This document shows, one piece after another, positions 9,056-19,155 of a stretch of DNA of 44,729 nt. How positions within the stretch are numbered: the stretch's first letter is position 1; the number at the start of each line of letters is the position of its first letter. The notes under the pieces are model-generated. The model saw nothing but the letters and a program-made list of their open reading frames with translations. It made no database searches and was not told where the DNA came from. The DNA lies in contig NZ_JAJERH010000036.1 in assembly GCF_016919725.2 (NCBI RefSeq), positions 1-44,729 on the forward strand, read 5' to 3'. Source of the DNA: Virgibacillus sp. AGTR (GTDB lineage: Bacteria; Bacillota; Bacilli; Bacillales; Amphibacillaceae). Made by a program: the position numbers and the translations under genes.

Positions 9056-11128
9056 ATGGCAAAAAATGCTTTATTCGAAATAGGTGTGGAGGAACTTCCG
9101 GCTCGGTTTGTTGACGATGCAGAGTTACAGCTTAAAGAAAAAACCGAATCCTGGCTACAAGAATTACGCATTACATTTGAAAGTGTTGTTTCCTATTCTA
9201 CTCCTAGACGTCTTGCTGTACTAATTAAAGGCATAGCGGAAGAGCAAACAACAATAGAAGAGGAAGTAAAAGGACCAGCTGAAAAGATTGCAAAAGCTGC
9301 AGACGGTAATTGGTCAAAAGCTGCAATTGGCTTTACAAAAGGTCAGGGGAAAACTGTAGACGACATTTATAGTAAAGAAATTAACGGTACAAACTATATT
9401 TTTGTAGAAAAGCATATTGAAGGTAAGCAAACCATTACACTATTACCTGAATTTCACAAAATTGTTGAATCCATTACATTCGGGAAAAACATGCGTTGGG
9501 GTACACAATCTATGAGATATGCGCGTCCCATTCGTTGGCTTGTGGCTTTACTTGGCGGCACGGTGATCCCTTTTGAGGTTGCTGGTGTGAAAAGTGGTAA
9601 AACAACTTACGGGCATCGGTTTCTTGGTGATAAAATTGATTTGAATAATCCTTTGAACTATGAGGATACGTTATTGGATCAATTTGTAATTGTTAATCCA
9701 AAACGGCGTGAAGATTTAATTTTAGAGGGGATTCATACGTTAGAGAAAAGTCATAGTATTCAAATACCGGTGGATAAACAATTACTTGATGAGGTGCGTA
9801 ATTTAGTTGAATACCCACAAGCTTTTCTGGGCGCTTATGAAAAACAATTTTTGAAACTCCCAGAAGAAGTATTAATTACTTCCATGAAAGAGCATCAGCG
9901 TTATTTTCCAGTAAAATCAAATACAGGTGAGCTACTTCCTTACTTTGTCGGGATTAGAAATGGAAATGACGATGCATTAAATACCGTAATAAAAGGAAAT
10001 GAGAAGGTACTACGTGCTCGTTTGTCCGATGCCGAGTTCTTCTATAATGAGGATTTAAAGCATTCTATAGATTTTTATAATGAAAAATTAAATCGAGTTG
10101 TCTTTCAGGAAAAACTAGGAACAATTACAGACAAAGTGAAACGTGTTGTCGTAATAGCAAACCATATTTCAGATCTACTGCACATAGAAGAAAAGGAAAA
10201 TATTCTGCGAGCTGCATCGATCTGTAAATTTGACCTTTCAACAAATATGGTAAATGAGTTTACAGAATTACAAGGGGTAATTGGTGAAAAGTACGCTCAA
10301 TATTTTGGTGAAACTAGGACTGTAGCACAAGCGGTGCGTGAACACTACTTACCTAAGCAGGCAAATGGTGAATTACCGAATACTATAGAGGGTTCGATTA
10401 TTAGCATTGCCGATAAATTAGATACGGTGGCTGGTTGTATTGGTGTTGGACTAATTCCTTCTGGTTCACAGGATCCATATGGCTTACGTCGTCAAGCAAC
10501 GGGCATTTTACGTATTATAGAAGCTAATAAGTGGAATATTCCTATGGAAACATTAATAAATCTTGCACTGGAAGTGATGGAACAATCACACATACAAATA
10601 TTGGATAAGGATAAAGCATTTAGTAACCTTCATGATTTCTTGACGAATCGAGCAGCATATTTATTTAAAGAAGAATCTATTGAACAAGATATAATTCAAG
10701 CGATACTTCACAAAGAAATAGGTGTGTATACGTATGCATTAGCAAAGGCACATAACTTATCAAATAAAAGGTTAGACGCTTCGTTTAAGACGATTCAAGA
10801 AGCACTTGTACGCGTATTAAACTTAGCTCAAAAAGCTAATTCTAATCATATAGATACAAATTTATTTGATACGGAATCGGAAAAGGCATTGTATAAAGAA
10901 TTTTGCTCGATAGAGCAGTCTTACCAACAATCAGAACGTGATGCAGAACGGGATTTATTGTTATTAGGTCAACTAGCAGAACCAATTCACAATTTCTTTG
11001 ATCATAATATGGTAATGGATGATAATGAAAGGATTCGTAATAATCGCTTAGCACTATTAGCAAGTATCGCTTCACTTATACAGAAATATGCGGACTTAAC
11101 TAAAGTAGAATGGAAACAAAGCTTTTAA
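9056..11128 (+). CDS. glyS: Glycyl-tRNA synthetase beta subunit
   Basis: A 690-residue beta subunit responsible mainly for tRNA-Gly binding. The N-terminal FEIGVEELPARF motif and central segments FGKNMRWG, ARPIRWLVAL and MKEHQRYFP are diagnostic; the C-terminal region corresponds to the anticodon-binding/HD-like part. It abuts glyQ, with AAGGAGGAA in the glyQ end serving as ribosome site, so the two subunits are made together. No clear intrinsic terminator separates it from ccpN, but a promoter-like sequence lies upstream of ccpN. Confidence 0.96.
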   Translation: MAKNALFEIGVEELPARFVDDAELQLKEKTESWLQELRITFESVVSYSTPRRLAVLIKGIAEEQTTIEEEVKGPAEKIAKAADGNWSKAAIGFTKGQGKTVDDIYSKEINGTNYIFVEKHIEGKQTITLLPEFHKIVESITFGKNMRWGTQSMRYARPIRWLVALLGGTVIPFEVAGVKSGKTTYGHRFLGDKIDLNNPLNYEDTLLDQFVIVNPKRREDLILEGIHTLEKSHSIQIPVDKQLLDEVRNLVEYPQAFLGAYEKQFLKLPEEVLITSMKEHQRYFPVKSNTGELLPYFVGIRNGNDDALNTVIKGNEKVLRARLSDAEFFYNEDLKHSIDFYNEKLNRVVFQEKLGTITDKVKRVVVIANHISDLLHIEEKENILRAASICKFDLSTNMVNEFTELQGVIGEKYAQYFGETRTVAQAVREHYLPKQANGELPNTIEGSIISIADKLDTVAGCIGVGLIPSGSQDPYGLRRQATGILRIIEANKWNIPMETLINLALEVMEQSHIQILDKDKAFSNLHDFLTNRAAYLFKEESIEQDIIQAILHKEIGVYTYALAKAHNLSNKRLDASFKTIQEALVRVLNLAQKANSNHIDTNLFDTESEKALYKEFCSIEQSYQQSERDAERDLLLLGQLAEPIHNFFDHNMVMDDNERIRNNRLALLASIASLIQKYADLTKVEWKQSF

Positions 11129-11150
11129 TCCATAAACGCGTGCGAGACAA

Positions 11151-11179
11151 TTCTCTTTTCTCTATTTTTAGTCTATAAT
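11151..11179 (+). promoter_or_regulatory. Candidate promoter of ccpN
   Basis: Perfect -10 TATAAT (11174-11179) 17 bases downstream of a poor -35 TTCTCT (11151-11156). Plausible for constitutive transcription of ccpN-yqfL. Confidence 0.4.
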
Positions 11180-11223
11180 ATGAAGAAATAGTATAAGTCA
11201 CATGGTTTTTAGGTGGTGAAGGG

Positions 11224-11853
11224 ATGGAATTATCGAGTAGGCAGGAAGAAATTATTGAAATTGTCAAGGAGAATGGTCCAATAACGGGTGAAAATATAGC
11301 TGAACGATTAAATTTAACTAGAGCAACGCTACGCCCAGACTTGGCCATTTTGACCATGGCAGGATTTCTTGATGCGCGTCCTCGTGTTGGGTACTTTTTC
11401 ACAGGAAAGACCGGAAGTGAACTACTTACGGAACAAATTAAAAAATTTAAAGTATATGAGTATCAACATGTTCCGATTGTTGTGAAAGAAAGTGTATCGG
11501 TATACGATGCCATATCTACTATGTTTCTAGAGGATGTTGGAACACTCTTTGTAGTTGATGATAAAGCTTGCTTAACGGGAGTATTATCGCGAAAAGATTT
11601 ATTACGTGCAAGTATTGGCAAACAGGATTTAAACGCCGTACCGGTTCATATAATTATGACAAGAATGCCAAACATTACGGTGTGCAGAAAAGAAGATTTA
11701 CTTTTAGATGTAGCCCAAAATTTGATTAATAAGCAAATAGATGGTATTCCGGTTGTAAAAGATACGGCTTCCGGTTTAGAGGTGGTAGGAAGAATAACAA
11801 AGACGACTATTACGAAGGCTTTCGTAGAATTAATTACAGATGAACATATTTAG
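11224..11853 (+). CDS. ccpN: Transcriptional repressor CcpN (HTH plus CBS pair)
   Basis: A 209-residue regulator. Residues 5-60 form a winged helix-turn-helix of the DeoR/LexA-like type (QEEIIEIVKENGPITGENIAERL), and residues 75-205 carry two CBS domains expected to bind adenine nucleotides. In B. subtilis CcpN represses the gluconeogenic genes gapB and pckA and the small RNA gene sr1 during growth on glucose. The downstream yqfL partner is conserved in order. The ATG follows AGGTGGTGAAGGG. Target genes are not in this window. Confidence 0.88.
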   Translation: MELSSRQEEIIEIVKENGPITGENIAERLNLTRATLRPDLAILTMAGFLDARPRVGYFFTGKTGSELLTEQIKKFKVYEYQHVPIVVKESVSVYDAISTMFLEDVGTLFVVDDKACLTGVLSRKDLLRASIGKQDLNAVPVHIIMTRMPNITVCRKEDLLLDVAQNLINKQIDGIPVVKDTASGLEVVGRITKTTITKAFVELITDEHI

Positions 11854-11879
11854 CTACGTTTGTGGGAAGGAGTAGATGA

Positions 11880-12683
11880 ATGAGCATGCAGCCTATTGTC
11901 TATGTTCTATCTGATTCGGTTGGTGAAACAGCTGAGTTAGTTATTAAAGCAGGTTTAAGTCAGTTTAATAATGGGGATTATAAGATACAACGGATTCCAT
12001 ATGTGGAAGATAAGGATACAATTGATGAAGTACTTCAAATTGCTAAAGAAAATAATGGGCTAATTGGCTTCACCCTTGTCGATCCAATTCTAAGAAACTA
12101 TGTAAATGAACGATCAAAGCAACTAAATTTAGAAGCAATCGATATTATGGGACCGATGTTAAAAGCAATGGAAAGAGTATTTGAACGAACACCCCGGTTT
12201 GAAGCTGGATTAGTCCATAAATTAGATGAAGACTACTTTAAACGTGTAGAAGCCATTGAATTTGCTGTGAAATATGATGATGGTCGTGACACCAGGGGAA
12301 TATCACGTGCAGATATCATACTAATCGGTGTTTCTCGGACATCGAAAACGCCACTTTCTCAATTTCTAGCCCACAAACGCTTGAAAGTGGCTAATGTTCC
12401 CATTGTTCCTGAGGTGGATCCGCCTGAAGAGTTGTTTGATGTCGATCCTGCTAAGTGTATTGGTTTGCGTATTAGTCCTGAGAAACTTAATGAAATCCGG
12501 AAAGAAAGATTAAAGGCATTAGGCCTTGGCGATCAAGCTACTTACGCAAATATGGAACGGATTTATAAAGAATTAGACTATTTTGATAAAGTGGTTAATA
12601 AGATTGGATGTAATGTAATTGATGTTTCTAACAAGGCCGTAGAAGAAACGGCTAATAGTATCATGCAGATTATTCAAAACTAG
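11880..12683 (+). CDS. yqfL: Pyruvate,phosphate dikinase regulatory protein (YqfL/DUF299)
   Basis: A 267-residue member of the bifunctional kinase/pyrophosphorylase family that inactivates and reactivates PPDK or PEP synthase. The P-loop-like motif GVSRTSKT spans residues 150-157, and the N-terminal SDSVGETAE segment is typical. ccpN lies 26 bases upstream, so both are probably on one transcript, linking control of the PEP-pyruvate node. The start ATG 11880 follows GGAAGGAG; a second in-frame Met occurs two codons later. The B. subtilis equivalent modulates CcpN activity; whether this one also modifies PPDK cannot be told from sequence. Confidence 0.9.
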   Translation: MSMQPIVYVLSDSVGETAELVIKAGLSQFNNGDYKIQRIPYVEDKDTIDEVLQIAKENNGLIGFTLVDPILRNYVNERSKQLNLEAIDIMGPMLKAMERVFERTPRFEAGLVHKLDEDYFKRVEAIEFAVKYDDGRDTRGISRADIILIGVSRTSKTPLSQFLAHKRLKVANVPIVPEVDPPEELFDVDPAKCIGLRISPEKLNEIRKERLKALGLGDQATYANMERIYKELDYFDKVVNKIGCNVIDVSNKAVEETANSIMQIIQN

Positions 12684-12707
12684 TAAGTGGCCAATCTAAT
12701 CGAATAG

Positions 12708-12742
12708 AAAAACATTCTATATGAATATGTAGAATGTTTTTT
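12708..12742 (+). terminator. Terminator after yqfL
   Basis: Stem AAAAACATTCTA (12708-12719) and TAGAATGTTTTT (12730-12741), a 10-base loop and a T-run. The A/T ends of the stem would also work weakly on the other strand. Confidence 0.75.
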
Positions 12743-12791
12743 CACGGTTAGGAAGAAAAACTACTGGGAATAATATAAAACTAGAGACGAT

Positions 12792-12824
12792 TTGATAGCA
12801 TTTTTTGTGAAAGTATATTATAAT
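12792..12824 (+). promoter_or_regulatory. Candidate SigA promoter upstream of dnaG
   Basis: TTGATA (12792-12797), then TATATT (12814-12819) at a 16-base spacing; an overlapping perfect TATAAT (12819-12824) would be 21 bases away. If used, the leader is about 310 bases long. Confidence 0.4.
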
Positions 12825-13095
12825 GTCTCTTTGTGTAATGATATAGCATACAGAAGATATATTTCTATCATTGTTATTTAATAAACCTTACATTTTAAGA
12901 AGGAATTTAAGTGACAAATGTAGAAGTATGTATACTGTGAGCTTGTGTTATTGAATGAATGTCTTTGCTTTTTGAATTTTTGTGACCTGCTTTTTATATA
13001 AATGAAGTAAATCAGCTTTTAGATATCCTTCACAGATTATTTTTATAAAAAGAAGGAATTTTTTTCGGTATTTCAAAAAAATATTGTCGAAAAAT

Positions 13096-13124
13096 GAAGG
13101 ATTTTTTTAATGAAAGACGAATAT
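13096..13124 (+). promoter_or_regulatory. SigH-type promoter for dnaG-sigA
   Basis: GAAGGATTT (13096-13104), an 11-base spacer, then GACGAATAT (13116-13124). This fits the SigH consensus RnAGGAwww / RnnGAATww at every fixed position. Transcription would start near 13130, leaving a short leader containing GGTGA before ATG 13145. In B. subtilis the sigA operon also has a SigH promoter active at the onset of sporulation. Confidence 0.6.
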
Positions 13125-13144
13125 TAACTTAGCATGGTGATTTT

Positions 13145-14959
13145 ATGTCCAATCAAATTCCTGAACATGTAATTGAAGAAATTCGTAAAGCAAATGATAT
13201 TGTAGACATTATCGGGGAATATATTCAATTAAAAAAACAAGGTAGAAACTATTTTGGTCTTTGTCCGTTTCATGGAGAGAAAACACCTTCCTTTTCTGTT
13301 ACACAGGAAAAGCAAATTTTCCACTGTTTTGGATGTGGAAAAGGTGGCAATGTGATAACATTTCTAATGGAAATGGAAAACTATTCATTTTATGAAGCAT
13401 TACAATTTTTGGCGGATAGAAGTGGAATTCAATTACCAGAAACAAACAAATCAGTAAGCACTTTGTCACAAGAGACCCAAGATATACTATCTGCACACGA
13501 ATGGTTAACTAAGCTTTATCATCATTTGTTGCGATTTACAAAAGATGGTAAGGAAGGCTATAGCTATTTAAAGAATCGGGGTGTCAATGATGAGGCTATT
13601 GATGAATTTCAACTTGGATTTGCTCCTAATGTAAAGAATTTTACAGCTGAATTCCTTCATAAAAAAGGATATCATCAGCAGTTACTGGTCAAAGCTGGTT
13701 TAATTACCCAACAGGATGACAATCAAGTAAGTGACCGTTTTAGAGGAAGAGTTATTTTTCCAATCCGGAATCATTTAGGGAAGACGGTTGCTTTTGGTGG
13801 TCGAGCTCTTGGAGATCAGAAGCCTAAGTATATGAATAGCCCTGAAAGTGAATTATTTCATAAAGGGAAGATTCTTTATAATTTTGACTTAGCCAAAAAG
13901 CATATTCGAAAAAAAAATGCAGCCATTTTATTTGAAGGGCAAATGGACATAATTGCTGCATATCAGGCGGGTATCAAAAATGTAATAGCTACACTTGGTA
14001 CAGCATTGACGGAGTATCAAGCAAAACTTTTGAACCGCTATGTAGATACAGTTGTTATTTGTTATGATGGGGATCGTGCAGGGTTAGATGCTGCTTATAA
14101 AGCAGCCGTTTTATTACGCGATGTCGGTTGTGAAGTAAAAATAGCACATCTACAACATAATATGGACCCTGACAATTTTATTGAGAAGTATGGTGGAGAA
14201 AAATTTGAAAATGAGGTTATTAAAGCAAGTGATACCTTTATAAGCTTTTATATGCGGTATTTAATGAAAGATTATAATATGAATAATGAAGGAGATCGAC
14301 TTCATTATATAGAAGAAGTATTAAAACAACTTGCTATGATTGATAGCTCAATTGAACGGGAATATTATCTAAAAGAGTTAAGTAATGAATATAATATATC
14401 GATGGATACCCTGTCAAATGAAATTTCAGGCTACCGAGAAAAGTTTGGGTCAAATAAGGATAATCGTCAGAAGAACAGATATACTACTAGTAGTAGAGAA
14501 TGGAATGTTCGGAAATCCAAATTATTACCAGCTTTCCATAATGCAGAAAGACAGCTTCTATCATATATGCTCCAAGATGTCGTCATAACTGATAAGGTTC
14601 AAACAGAAATAGGAGCAGGCTTTAATATAGATTCCCATAAGATTATCGCTACTTATTTATATGCTTTTTACGAAGAAGGAAATGACCCAGATGTTAGCTT
14701 GTTTTTAGAGAAAATCACTGAACCAAAGCTTCAGCAAGAGATTACTGAAATAGCTATGATCCCGTTACAGGATGATATTAGTGATAAGGAAATAAATGAT
14801 TACATTCGAATAATACAAACAAAAAAAAGTGATATGGATGCGATAAAAACGCTTAAAGATCAACAAAAGCGAGCAGAACAACAACAGGATCCAATAAAAG
14901 CTGCACAAATAGCAATGCAGATTATTGAAATAAATAAGCAGTCAAAAAATATGAATTGA
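13145..14959 (+). CDS. dnaG: DNA primase DnaG
   Basis: A 604-residue primase making RNA primers at the replication fork. The N-terminal CHC2 zinc domain shows Cys40, His43, Cys61 and Cys64. The TOPRIM catalytic core follows, with the FEGQMD segment near residues 263-268 and the downstream acidic YDGDRAG motif. The C-terminal region is the variable helicase-binding domain, here Gln/Lys-rich at the very end. Length matches B. subtilis (603). The start ATG has only a modest ribosome site (GGTGA four bases away), suggesting low translation. sigA follows 29 bases later in the same operon. Confidence 0.96.
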   Translation: MSNQIPEHVIEEIRKANDIVDIIGEYIQLKKQGRNYFGLCPFHGEKTPSFSVTQEKQIFHCFGCGKGGNVITFLMEMENYSFYEALQFLADRSGIQLPETNKSVSTLSQETQDILSAHEWLTKLYHHLLRFTKDGKEGYSYLKNRGVNDEAIDEFQLGFAPNVKNFTAEFLHKKGYHQQLLVKAGLITQQDDNQVSDRFRGRVIFPIRNHLGKTVAFGGRALGDQKPKYMNSPESELFHKGKILYNFDLAKKHIRKKNAAILFEGQMDIIAAYQAGIKNVIATLGTALTEYQAKLLNRYVDTVVICYDGDRAGLDAAYKAAVLLRDVGCEVKIAHLQHNMDPDNFIEKYGGEKFENEVIKASDTFISFYMRYLMKDYNMNNEGDRLHYIEEVLKQLAMIDSSIEREYYLKELSNEYNISMDTLSNEISGYREKFGSNKDNRQKNRYTTSSREWNVRKSKLLPAFHNAERQLLSYMLQDVVITDKVQTEIGAGFNIDSHKIIATYLYAFYEEGNDPDVSLFLEKITEPKLQQEITEIAMIPLQDDISDKEINDYIRIIQTKKSDMDAIKTLKDQQKRAEQQQDPIKAAQIAMQIIEINKQSKNMN

Positions 14960-14988
14960 ATTTACGTAGTCTGGAAGGAGGGGGACTC

Positions 14989-16110
14989 ATGGCCGATAAC
15001 AAGCCTTCACAAACAAAAGAAAATGAACCTGAACTAACATTAGAACAAGCTAAAGATCAGCTGTTAGAAATGGGTAAAAAGCGCGGTGTACTTGCTTACG
15101 AAGAGATAGCTGATCGTCTATCTAATTTTGTTATAGAATCAGACCAAATGGATGAATTTTATGAGTACCTAGGAGAACAAGGTGTCGAGGTAATTGGAGA
15201 ATCGGAAGAAGATCCTAATATGCAACAAATTGCAAAAGAAGAAGAATTTAATTTAAATGATCTAAGTGTCCCGCTTGGTATCAAAATAAATGACCCTGTT
15301 CGTATGTACCTTAAAGAAATAGGTCGAGTTGATTTATTATCTGCAGCAGAAGAAATCGATCTTGCTACTCGTATTGAGAAAGGTGATGAGGAGGCTAAGC
15401 GAAGACTTGCTGAAGCAAACCTTCGACTAGTCGTAAGTATTGCGAAACGGTATGTAGGAAGAGGAATGCTATTTCTCGATCTAATCCAAGAAGGTAACAT
15501 GGGATTAATTAAAGCAGTCGAAAAATTTGATTACCGAAAAGGTTTTAAATTTAGTACGTATGCTACTTGGTGGATTCGTCAAGCAATAACTCGTGCAATT
15601 GCGGATCAAGCAAGAACAATTCGAATACCAGTTCATATGGTAGAGACAATTAATAAATTGATTCGCGTACAAAGACAATTGCTTCAAGATTTAGGTAGAG
15701 AGCCCACACCAGAAGAAATTGGAGAAGAAATGGAGCTTTCTCCTGACAAGGTACGTGATATATTAAAAATCGCGCAAGAGCCTGTTTCGTTGGAAACACC
15801 TATAGGTGAAGAAGATGATTCCCATTTAGGGGATTTCATTGAAGACCAAGAGGCTGTCTCTCCTTCAGATCATGCTGCATATGAACTTTTAAAGGAACAA
15901 TTAGAGGATGTTTTAGATACACTGACAGATCGTGAAGAAAATGTGCTACGTTTGCGCTTCGGTCTAGATGATGGGCGAACAAGAACCTTAGAAGAAGTTG
16001 GAAAAGTGTTTGGTGTGACACGGGAAAGAATTCGTCAAATAGAAGCTAAGGCACTTCGTAAGTTAAGACATCCGAGTAGAAGCAAACGATTAAAGGACTT
16101 TCTTGATTAA
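14989..16110 (+). CDS. sigA: Primary sigma factor SigA (RpoD)
   Basis: A 373-residue housekeeping sigma-70 factor. Region 1.2 begins [12 protein letters not shown], region 2 contains the -10 recognition helix around [16 protein letters not shown], and region 4.2 ends with [20 protein letters not shown]. The start is ATG 14989, preceded by GGAAGGAGGGGG; an in-frame TTG at 14956 would only read through that ribosome site. It is the last gene of the dnaG-sigA operon and is followed by a perfect 13-base terminator. The strong ribosome site contrasts with the weak one of dnaG, consistent with many more SigA than DnaG molecules per cell. Confidence 0.98.
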   Translation: MADNKPSQTKENEPELTLEQAKDQLLEMGKKRGVLAYEEIADRLSNFVIESDQMDEFYEYLGEQGVEVIGESEEDPNMQQIAKEEEFNLNDLSVPLGIKINDPVRMYLKEIGRVDLLSAAEEIDLATRIEKGDEEAKRRLAEANLRLVVSIAKRYVGRGMLFLDLIQEGNMGLIKAVEKFDYRKGFKFSTYATWWIRQAITRAIADQARTIRIPVHMVETINKLIRVQRQLLQDLGREPTPEEIGEEMELSPDKVRDILKIAQEPVSLETPIGEEDDSHLGDFIEDQEAVSPSDHAAYELLKEQLEDVLDTLTDREENVLRLRFGLDDGRTRTLEEVGKVFGVTRERIRQIEAKALRKLRHPSRSKRLKDFLD

Positions 16111-16120
16111 TAAATGTTTT

Positions 16121-16154
16121 GTCATTGGACAACAATGTTGTCCAATGACTTTTC
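16121..16154 (+). terminator. Terminator after sigA
   Basis: Perfect 13-base stem (16121-16133 with 16137-16149), a 3-base loop AAT, then TTTT. Confidence 0.88.
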
Positions 16155-16208
16155 CTATTCAAGTACTACAAGACTAATATAGTGATGTCGATATCGGAGT
16201 GACCGATT

Positions 16209-16733
16209 TTGGAAGAACGAAAACAAATTATTATGGATGAAATTCATTATTGGAAGCAGCATAAAATGCTGCCAGTCGTTTATTGCGACTTTCTGTTAGC
16301 ACTATATTCAAATGGTGACGAGCAAATAGAGCCTTCAGTTATAGGCCAAAATCGATTTATCGATACCATTCAAACATTACTTCTGTCGATGATGATACCG
16401 TTTTCATTGCTTGTTATTTATTTTACGCAATTTCAAATTATTTTGCAACTGAGTATGTTAATTCTTTTTTTGGGTTATTCTATTTGGATGTACGTTTACT
16501 TGAAACCTAAATGGACGTTAAAGTATCATTTAGCCTTAATGAATAGTCTCTTGATAGCATTATTTATATCTGTTTTAGTTAGTAAAGCTTACCTGCATGA
16601 TTTCGGATTGATAATTATCGTTTTTATAAATTTCCTGTTTTGGGTTGTAATAGGTTTCTATAAAAAGATAAATTATTTACTTATTACTGGTATTTTAGCT
16701 CTAGTATTTACATGTATTTATATAGTTTTATAA
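16209..16733 (+). CDS. Conserved hypothetical membrane protein
   Basis: A 174-residue protein I do not recognise with confidence. It begins with a ~50-residue hydrophilic segment (Glu-Glu-Arg-Lys..., then HYWKQHKMLPVVYCDFLLALY), which recalls N-terminal segments of Bacillaceae membrane proteins of unknown function. About four to five hydrophobic segments follow between residues 55 and 174. The TTG start at 16209 is supported by GGAGTGA (16197-16203). It lies between the sigA terminator and cccA, is co-oriented, and has no clear terminator before cccA, but 105 bases separate them. No catalytic motif is visible. Confidence 0.7.
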   Translation: MEERKQIIMDEIHYWKQHKMLPVVYCDFLLALYSNGDEQIEPSVIGQNRFIDTIQTLLLSMMIPFSLLVIYFTQFQIILQLSMLILFLGYSIWMYVYLKPKWTLKYHLALMNSLLIALFISVLVSKAYLHDFGLIIIVFINFLFWVVIGFYKKINYLLITGILALVFTCIYIVL

Positions 16734-16838
16734 AATTTTCACACCTAAACTCTTTAAAGAAATCGCTTTTTCAAGTAAAATAAATATAGTCTTTTACAGC
16801 GAATAAGAATTATGGGGATTACATAAGGAGGAAACGCA

Positions 16839-17216
16839 ATGAAAAGAAACCCGGTTATCCCATATGCACTAATTGCTCTTGTCGGGATACTTGCCGTAAT
16901 AGTTATTGCATTTATTGGATTAGATCAACGTAAAGACATTCAACAAGCCGAAGAAGGCGGCGGAGAACAAGCTGAAGAGGCACAAGAGGGCGAAACTACT
17001 GATGATCCTGAAGCTATTTTTGAAACAAACTGTGCTAGCTGTCACGGTGCCGATTTATCAGGTGGAATGGGGCCTGATCTGACTAAAGTTGGAAGTGAAT
17101 TGTCACAAGAGGAAATACAAAATGTGATAAAAAATGGTCAGGGACAAATGCCTCCTGGAATGGCTACAGATGCTGAAGCAGAGGTTTTAGCAAAGTGGCT
17201 GGCTGAGAAAAAGTAA
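16839..17216 (+). CDS. cccA: Cytochrome c550 (CccA), membrane-anchored
   Basis: A 125-residue c-type cytochrome. An N-terminal membrane anchor spans about residues 8-28 and is followed by an acidic Glu/Gln-rich linker (33-57). The haem attachment motif CASCH is at residues 65-69, and the axial Met is in the GQMPPGM segment (Met104 or Met108). In B. subtilis cytochrome c550 shuttles electrons between the bc complex and oxidase. The ATG follows AAGGAGG. It is a single-gene unit closed by a terminator. Acidic linkers of this kind are common in halotolerant relatives. Confidence 0.93.
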   Translation: MKRNPVIPYALIALVGILAVIVIAFIGLDQRKDIQQAEEGGGEQAEEAQEGETTDDPEAIFETNCASCHGADLSGGMGPDLTKVGSELSQEEIQNVIKNGQGQMPPGMATDAEAEVLAKWLAEKK

Positions 17217-17245
17217 TAGAAAAACAATGATATACGTAAAAAGCG

Positions 17246-17282
17246 AAGCTTTCTGCTGTTAAACAGAAAGCTTTTCTTTTTA
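17246..17282 (+). terminator. Terminator after cccA
   Basis: Perfect 10-base stem AAGCTTTCTG (17246-17255) and CAGAAAGCTT (17264-17273), then a T-rich run. Confidence 0.88.
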
Positions 17283-17312
17283 ACCGATAAAACGAATGAA
17301 AGTGGCGATACG

Positions 17313-18041
17313 ATGACGCAGTTTAATATATCGAAACGATTAAAACGAGTAGCCTCGTTTCTTCCAAAGCGTGCATACTTTGCAGATATCGGTTCAGATC
17401 ACGCTTATTTACCGTGCTTTGTATGTCAAAAAGATAAAACAGCCAAAGCAATAGCTGGCGAGGTAAACGAAGGCCCCTTTCAAAGTGCGAAAGATACGGT
17501 TAGACACTTTGAACTTGGTGATAGGGTGGATGTACGTCTAGGCAATGGCTTGGAAGTATTAGAAGCAAAAGAAGCAAAGCAGATTGTAATAGCTGGGATG
17601 GGTGGAACATTAATAACAACTATTTTAAATGAAGGAAAAGCAAAACTTGAATATACTGAGCAAATCATTGCACAACCAAATGTGGATGCACGCTCAGTTA
17701 GAAAATGGCTAATAAACAATGGTTATGGTATAGCCGATGAGGATTTAATCGAGGAAAATGATCATTTCTATGAAATTATATCTGCTACCCGATCATCGAA
17801 TGATACTTCGATACATGATAAACTGGATACAAAGCAGCTTTTATTTGGACCAATTCTTTTGCAGAAGAAACCGGAAGCATTTTATCGAAAATGGAGGTTT
17901 GAGGCAAATAAGCTAGAACGGATTATTAAACAAATGAAGTTAGCTAAAGATAGTAATAATCGTAAAAAAATTAGTTTGTTTGAAAAAGAAAAAGACTGGA
18001 TGGAGGAGGTCACTAATGAAACAACAGATCATGATGAATGA
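17313..18041 (+). CDS. trmK: tRNA (adenine-22-N1)-methyltransferase TrmK
   Basis: A 242-residue SAM-dependent methyltransferase that makes m1A22 in tRNA. The SAM-binding loop ADIGSDHAYLP lies near residues 24-34, and AGMGGTLI near 93-100 is the family's conserved segment. The C-terminal ~60 residues form the Lys/Glu-rich helical extension. It starts the trmK-yqfO-cshB-nfo run just after the cccA terminator. The ribosome site is weak (GTGGCG). Its 3' end overlaps the yqfO start by 26 bases, so the two are translationally coupled. Confidence 0.94.
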   Translation: MTQFNISKRLKRVASFLPKRAYFADIGSDHAYLPCFVCQKDKTAKAIAGEVNEGPFQSAKDTVRHFELGDRVDVRLGNGLEVLEAKEAKQIVIAGMGGTLITTILNEGKAKLEYTEQIIAQPNVDARSVRKWLINNGYGIADEDLIEENDHFYEIISATRSSNDTSIHDKLDTKQLLFGPILLQKKPEAFYRKWRFEANKLERIIKQMKLAKDSNNRKKISLFEKEKDWMEEVTNETTDHDE

Positions 18042-19125
18042 TGTTTTTAAAATAATAGAAGATCTAGCACCTAAGTCTTTAGCTTATGAGTGGGATAATG
18101 TTGGCCTACAGATAGGATCTGCGAATAAACCAGTAAAAAAAATAATGATAACATTAGACGTGCTAGAGCGCGTTGTAGATGAAGCGATAGAAAAGGATGT
18201 CAATTTAATTATTGCGCATCATCCTTTATTATTTAAGCCGTTAAAACAAGTTAACTACGATTCCCCTTCTGGACGTATCTTACAAAAACTAATTAAATAT
18301 GATATTACCGTTTACGCTGCACATACAAATTTAGACGTTGCCAGCGGTGGAGTTAATGATATGTTATGCAGTGTGCTTGATTTACAATCGCGTAGGGTAC
18401 TACTTGATGAAAAAGCCAAAAAATTACTTAAACTCGCTATTTATGTACCCAATACACATGAAGAACAAGTTAGAGAAGCTATTTCAGAAGCTGGTGCTGG
18501 ACATATCGGCGAGTATAGCCACTGTACATTTAAAACACAAGGACAAGGAACGTTCAAGCCTTTAGACGGAACAAATCCATTCATTGGTACAAAAGGGAAA
18601 CTAGAATATGTTGACGAAGTAAAACTAGAAACGATTGTTCCAGAAGGGATATTGTCAGCTGTTTTAAAAGAAATGGAAAAGGCACATCCTTATGAAGAAG
18701 TAGCCTATGATATTTTTCCATTAGAAAATGAGGGTGACAGGATTGGTATTGGTCGTATTGGGGAATTAGATCGTACGATGACGTTAGAGGAATTTTGTAA
18801 GATGATAAAAGTAAAATTAGAGGTATCTCAGCTCCGAGTAACTGGAGATTTATCAAAACCAGTAAAGACAGTGGCAGTGCTTGGAGGTAGTGGTGAAAAA
18901 TACATTCATCAAGCCAAGAAAAAAGGAGCTGATGTTTATATCACTGGTGATATGACTTTTCATACTGCGCAGGATGCATGGCAAATGGGCTTAGCAGTGA
19001 TTGATCCAGGACATTATATGGAAAAAGTCATGAAGCAATCTGTAAAAGCGTACCTAGAGGAAAAACTGCATGACGTTAATATTATTCTATCCAACACGAA
19101 TACAGACCCATTTCAGTTTATCTAA
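18016..19125 (+). CDS. yqfO: Nif3-like dinuclear metal center protein YqfO
   Basis: A 369-residue NIF3/DUF34 family protein with a central inserted PII-like domain, which is why it is longer than the ~250-residue basic form. The metal-binding segments are visible: IAHHPLLFKP near residues 64-73, AAHTNLD near 101-107, and the C-terminal GDMTFHTAQDA and GHYMEK stretches. The start chosen is ATG 18016, five bases after GGAGGAGGT inside trmK; an in-frame codon at 17980 is unsupported. Reported roles are disputed. The trmK-yqfO pairing is strongly conserved in Firmicutes. Confidence 0.93.
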   Translation: MKQQIMMNDVFKIIEDLAPKSLAYEWDNVGLQIGSANKPVKKIMITLDVLERVVDEAIEKDVNLIIAHHPLLFKPLKQVNYDSPSGRILQKLIKYDITVYAAHTNLDVASGGVNDMLCSVLDLQSRRVLLDEKAKKLLKLAIYVPNTHEEQVREAISEAGAGHIGEYSHCTFKTQGQGTFKPLDGTNPFIGTKGKLEYVDEVKLETIVPEGILSAVLKEMEKAHPYEEVAYDIFPLENEGDRIGIGRIGELDRTMTLEEFCKMIKVKLEVSQLRVTGDLSKPVKTVAVLGGSGEKYIHQAKKKGADVYITGDMTFHTAQDAWQMGLAVIDPGHYMEKVMKQSVKAYLEEKLHDVNIILSNTNTDPFQFI

Positions 19126-19155
19126 ATTTGGAATGGTTAAAGGAGTACGTTAGAA

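Larger units (their letters stand above)
12743..13144 (+). other. 400-base leader region of the dnaG-sigA operon
   Basis: No credible reading frame is seen. The region is very AT-rich. It holds a SigA-like promoter candidate (12792-12824), a SigH-like promoter (13096-13124) and three GAAGGA(A/T)TT repeats, near 12899, 13051 and 13096. In B. subtilis the yqxD/antE genes lie upstream of dnaG; they are not visible here. Confidence 0.5.
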
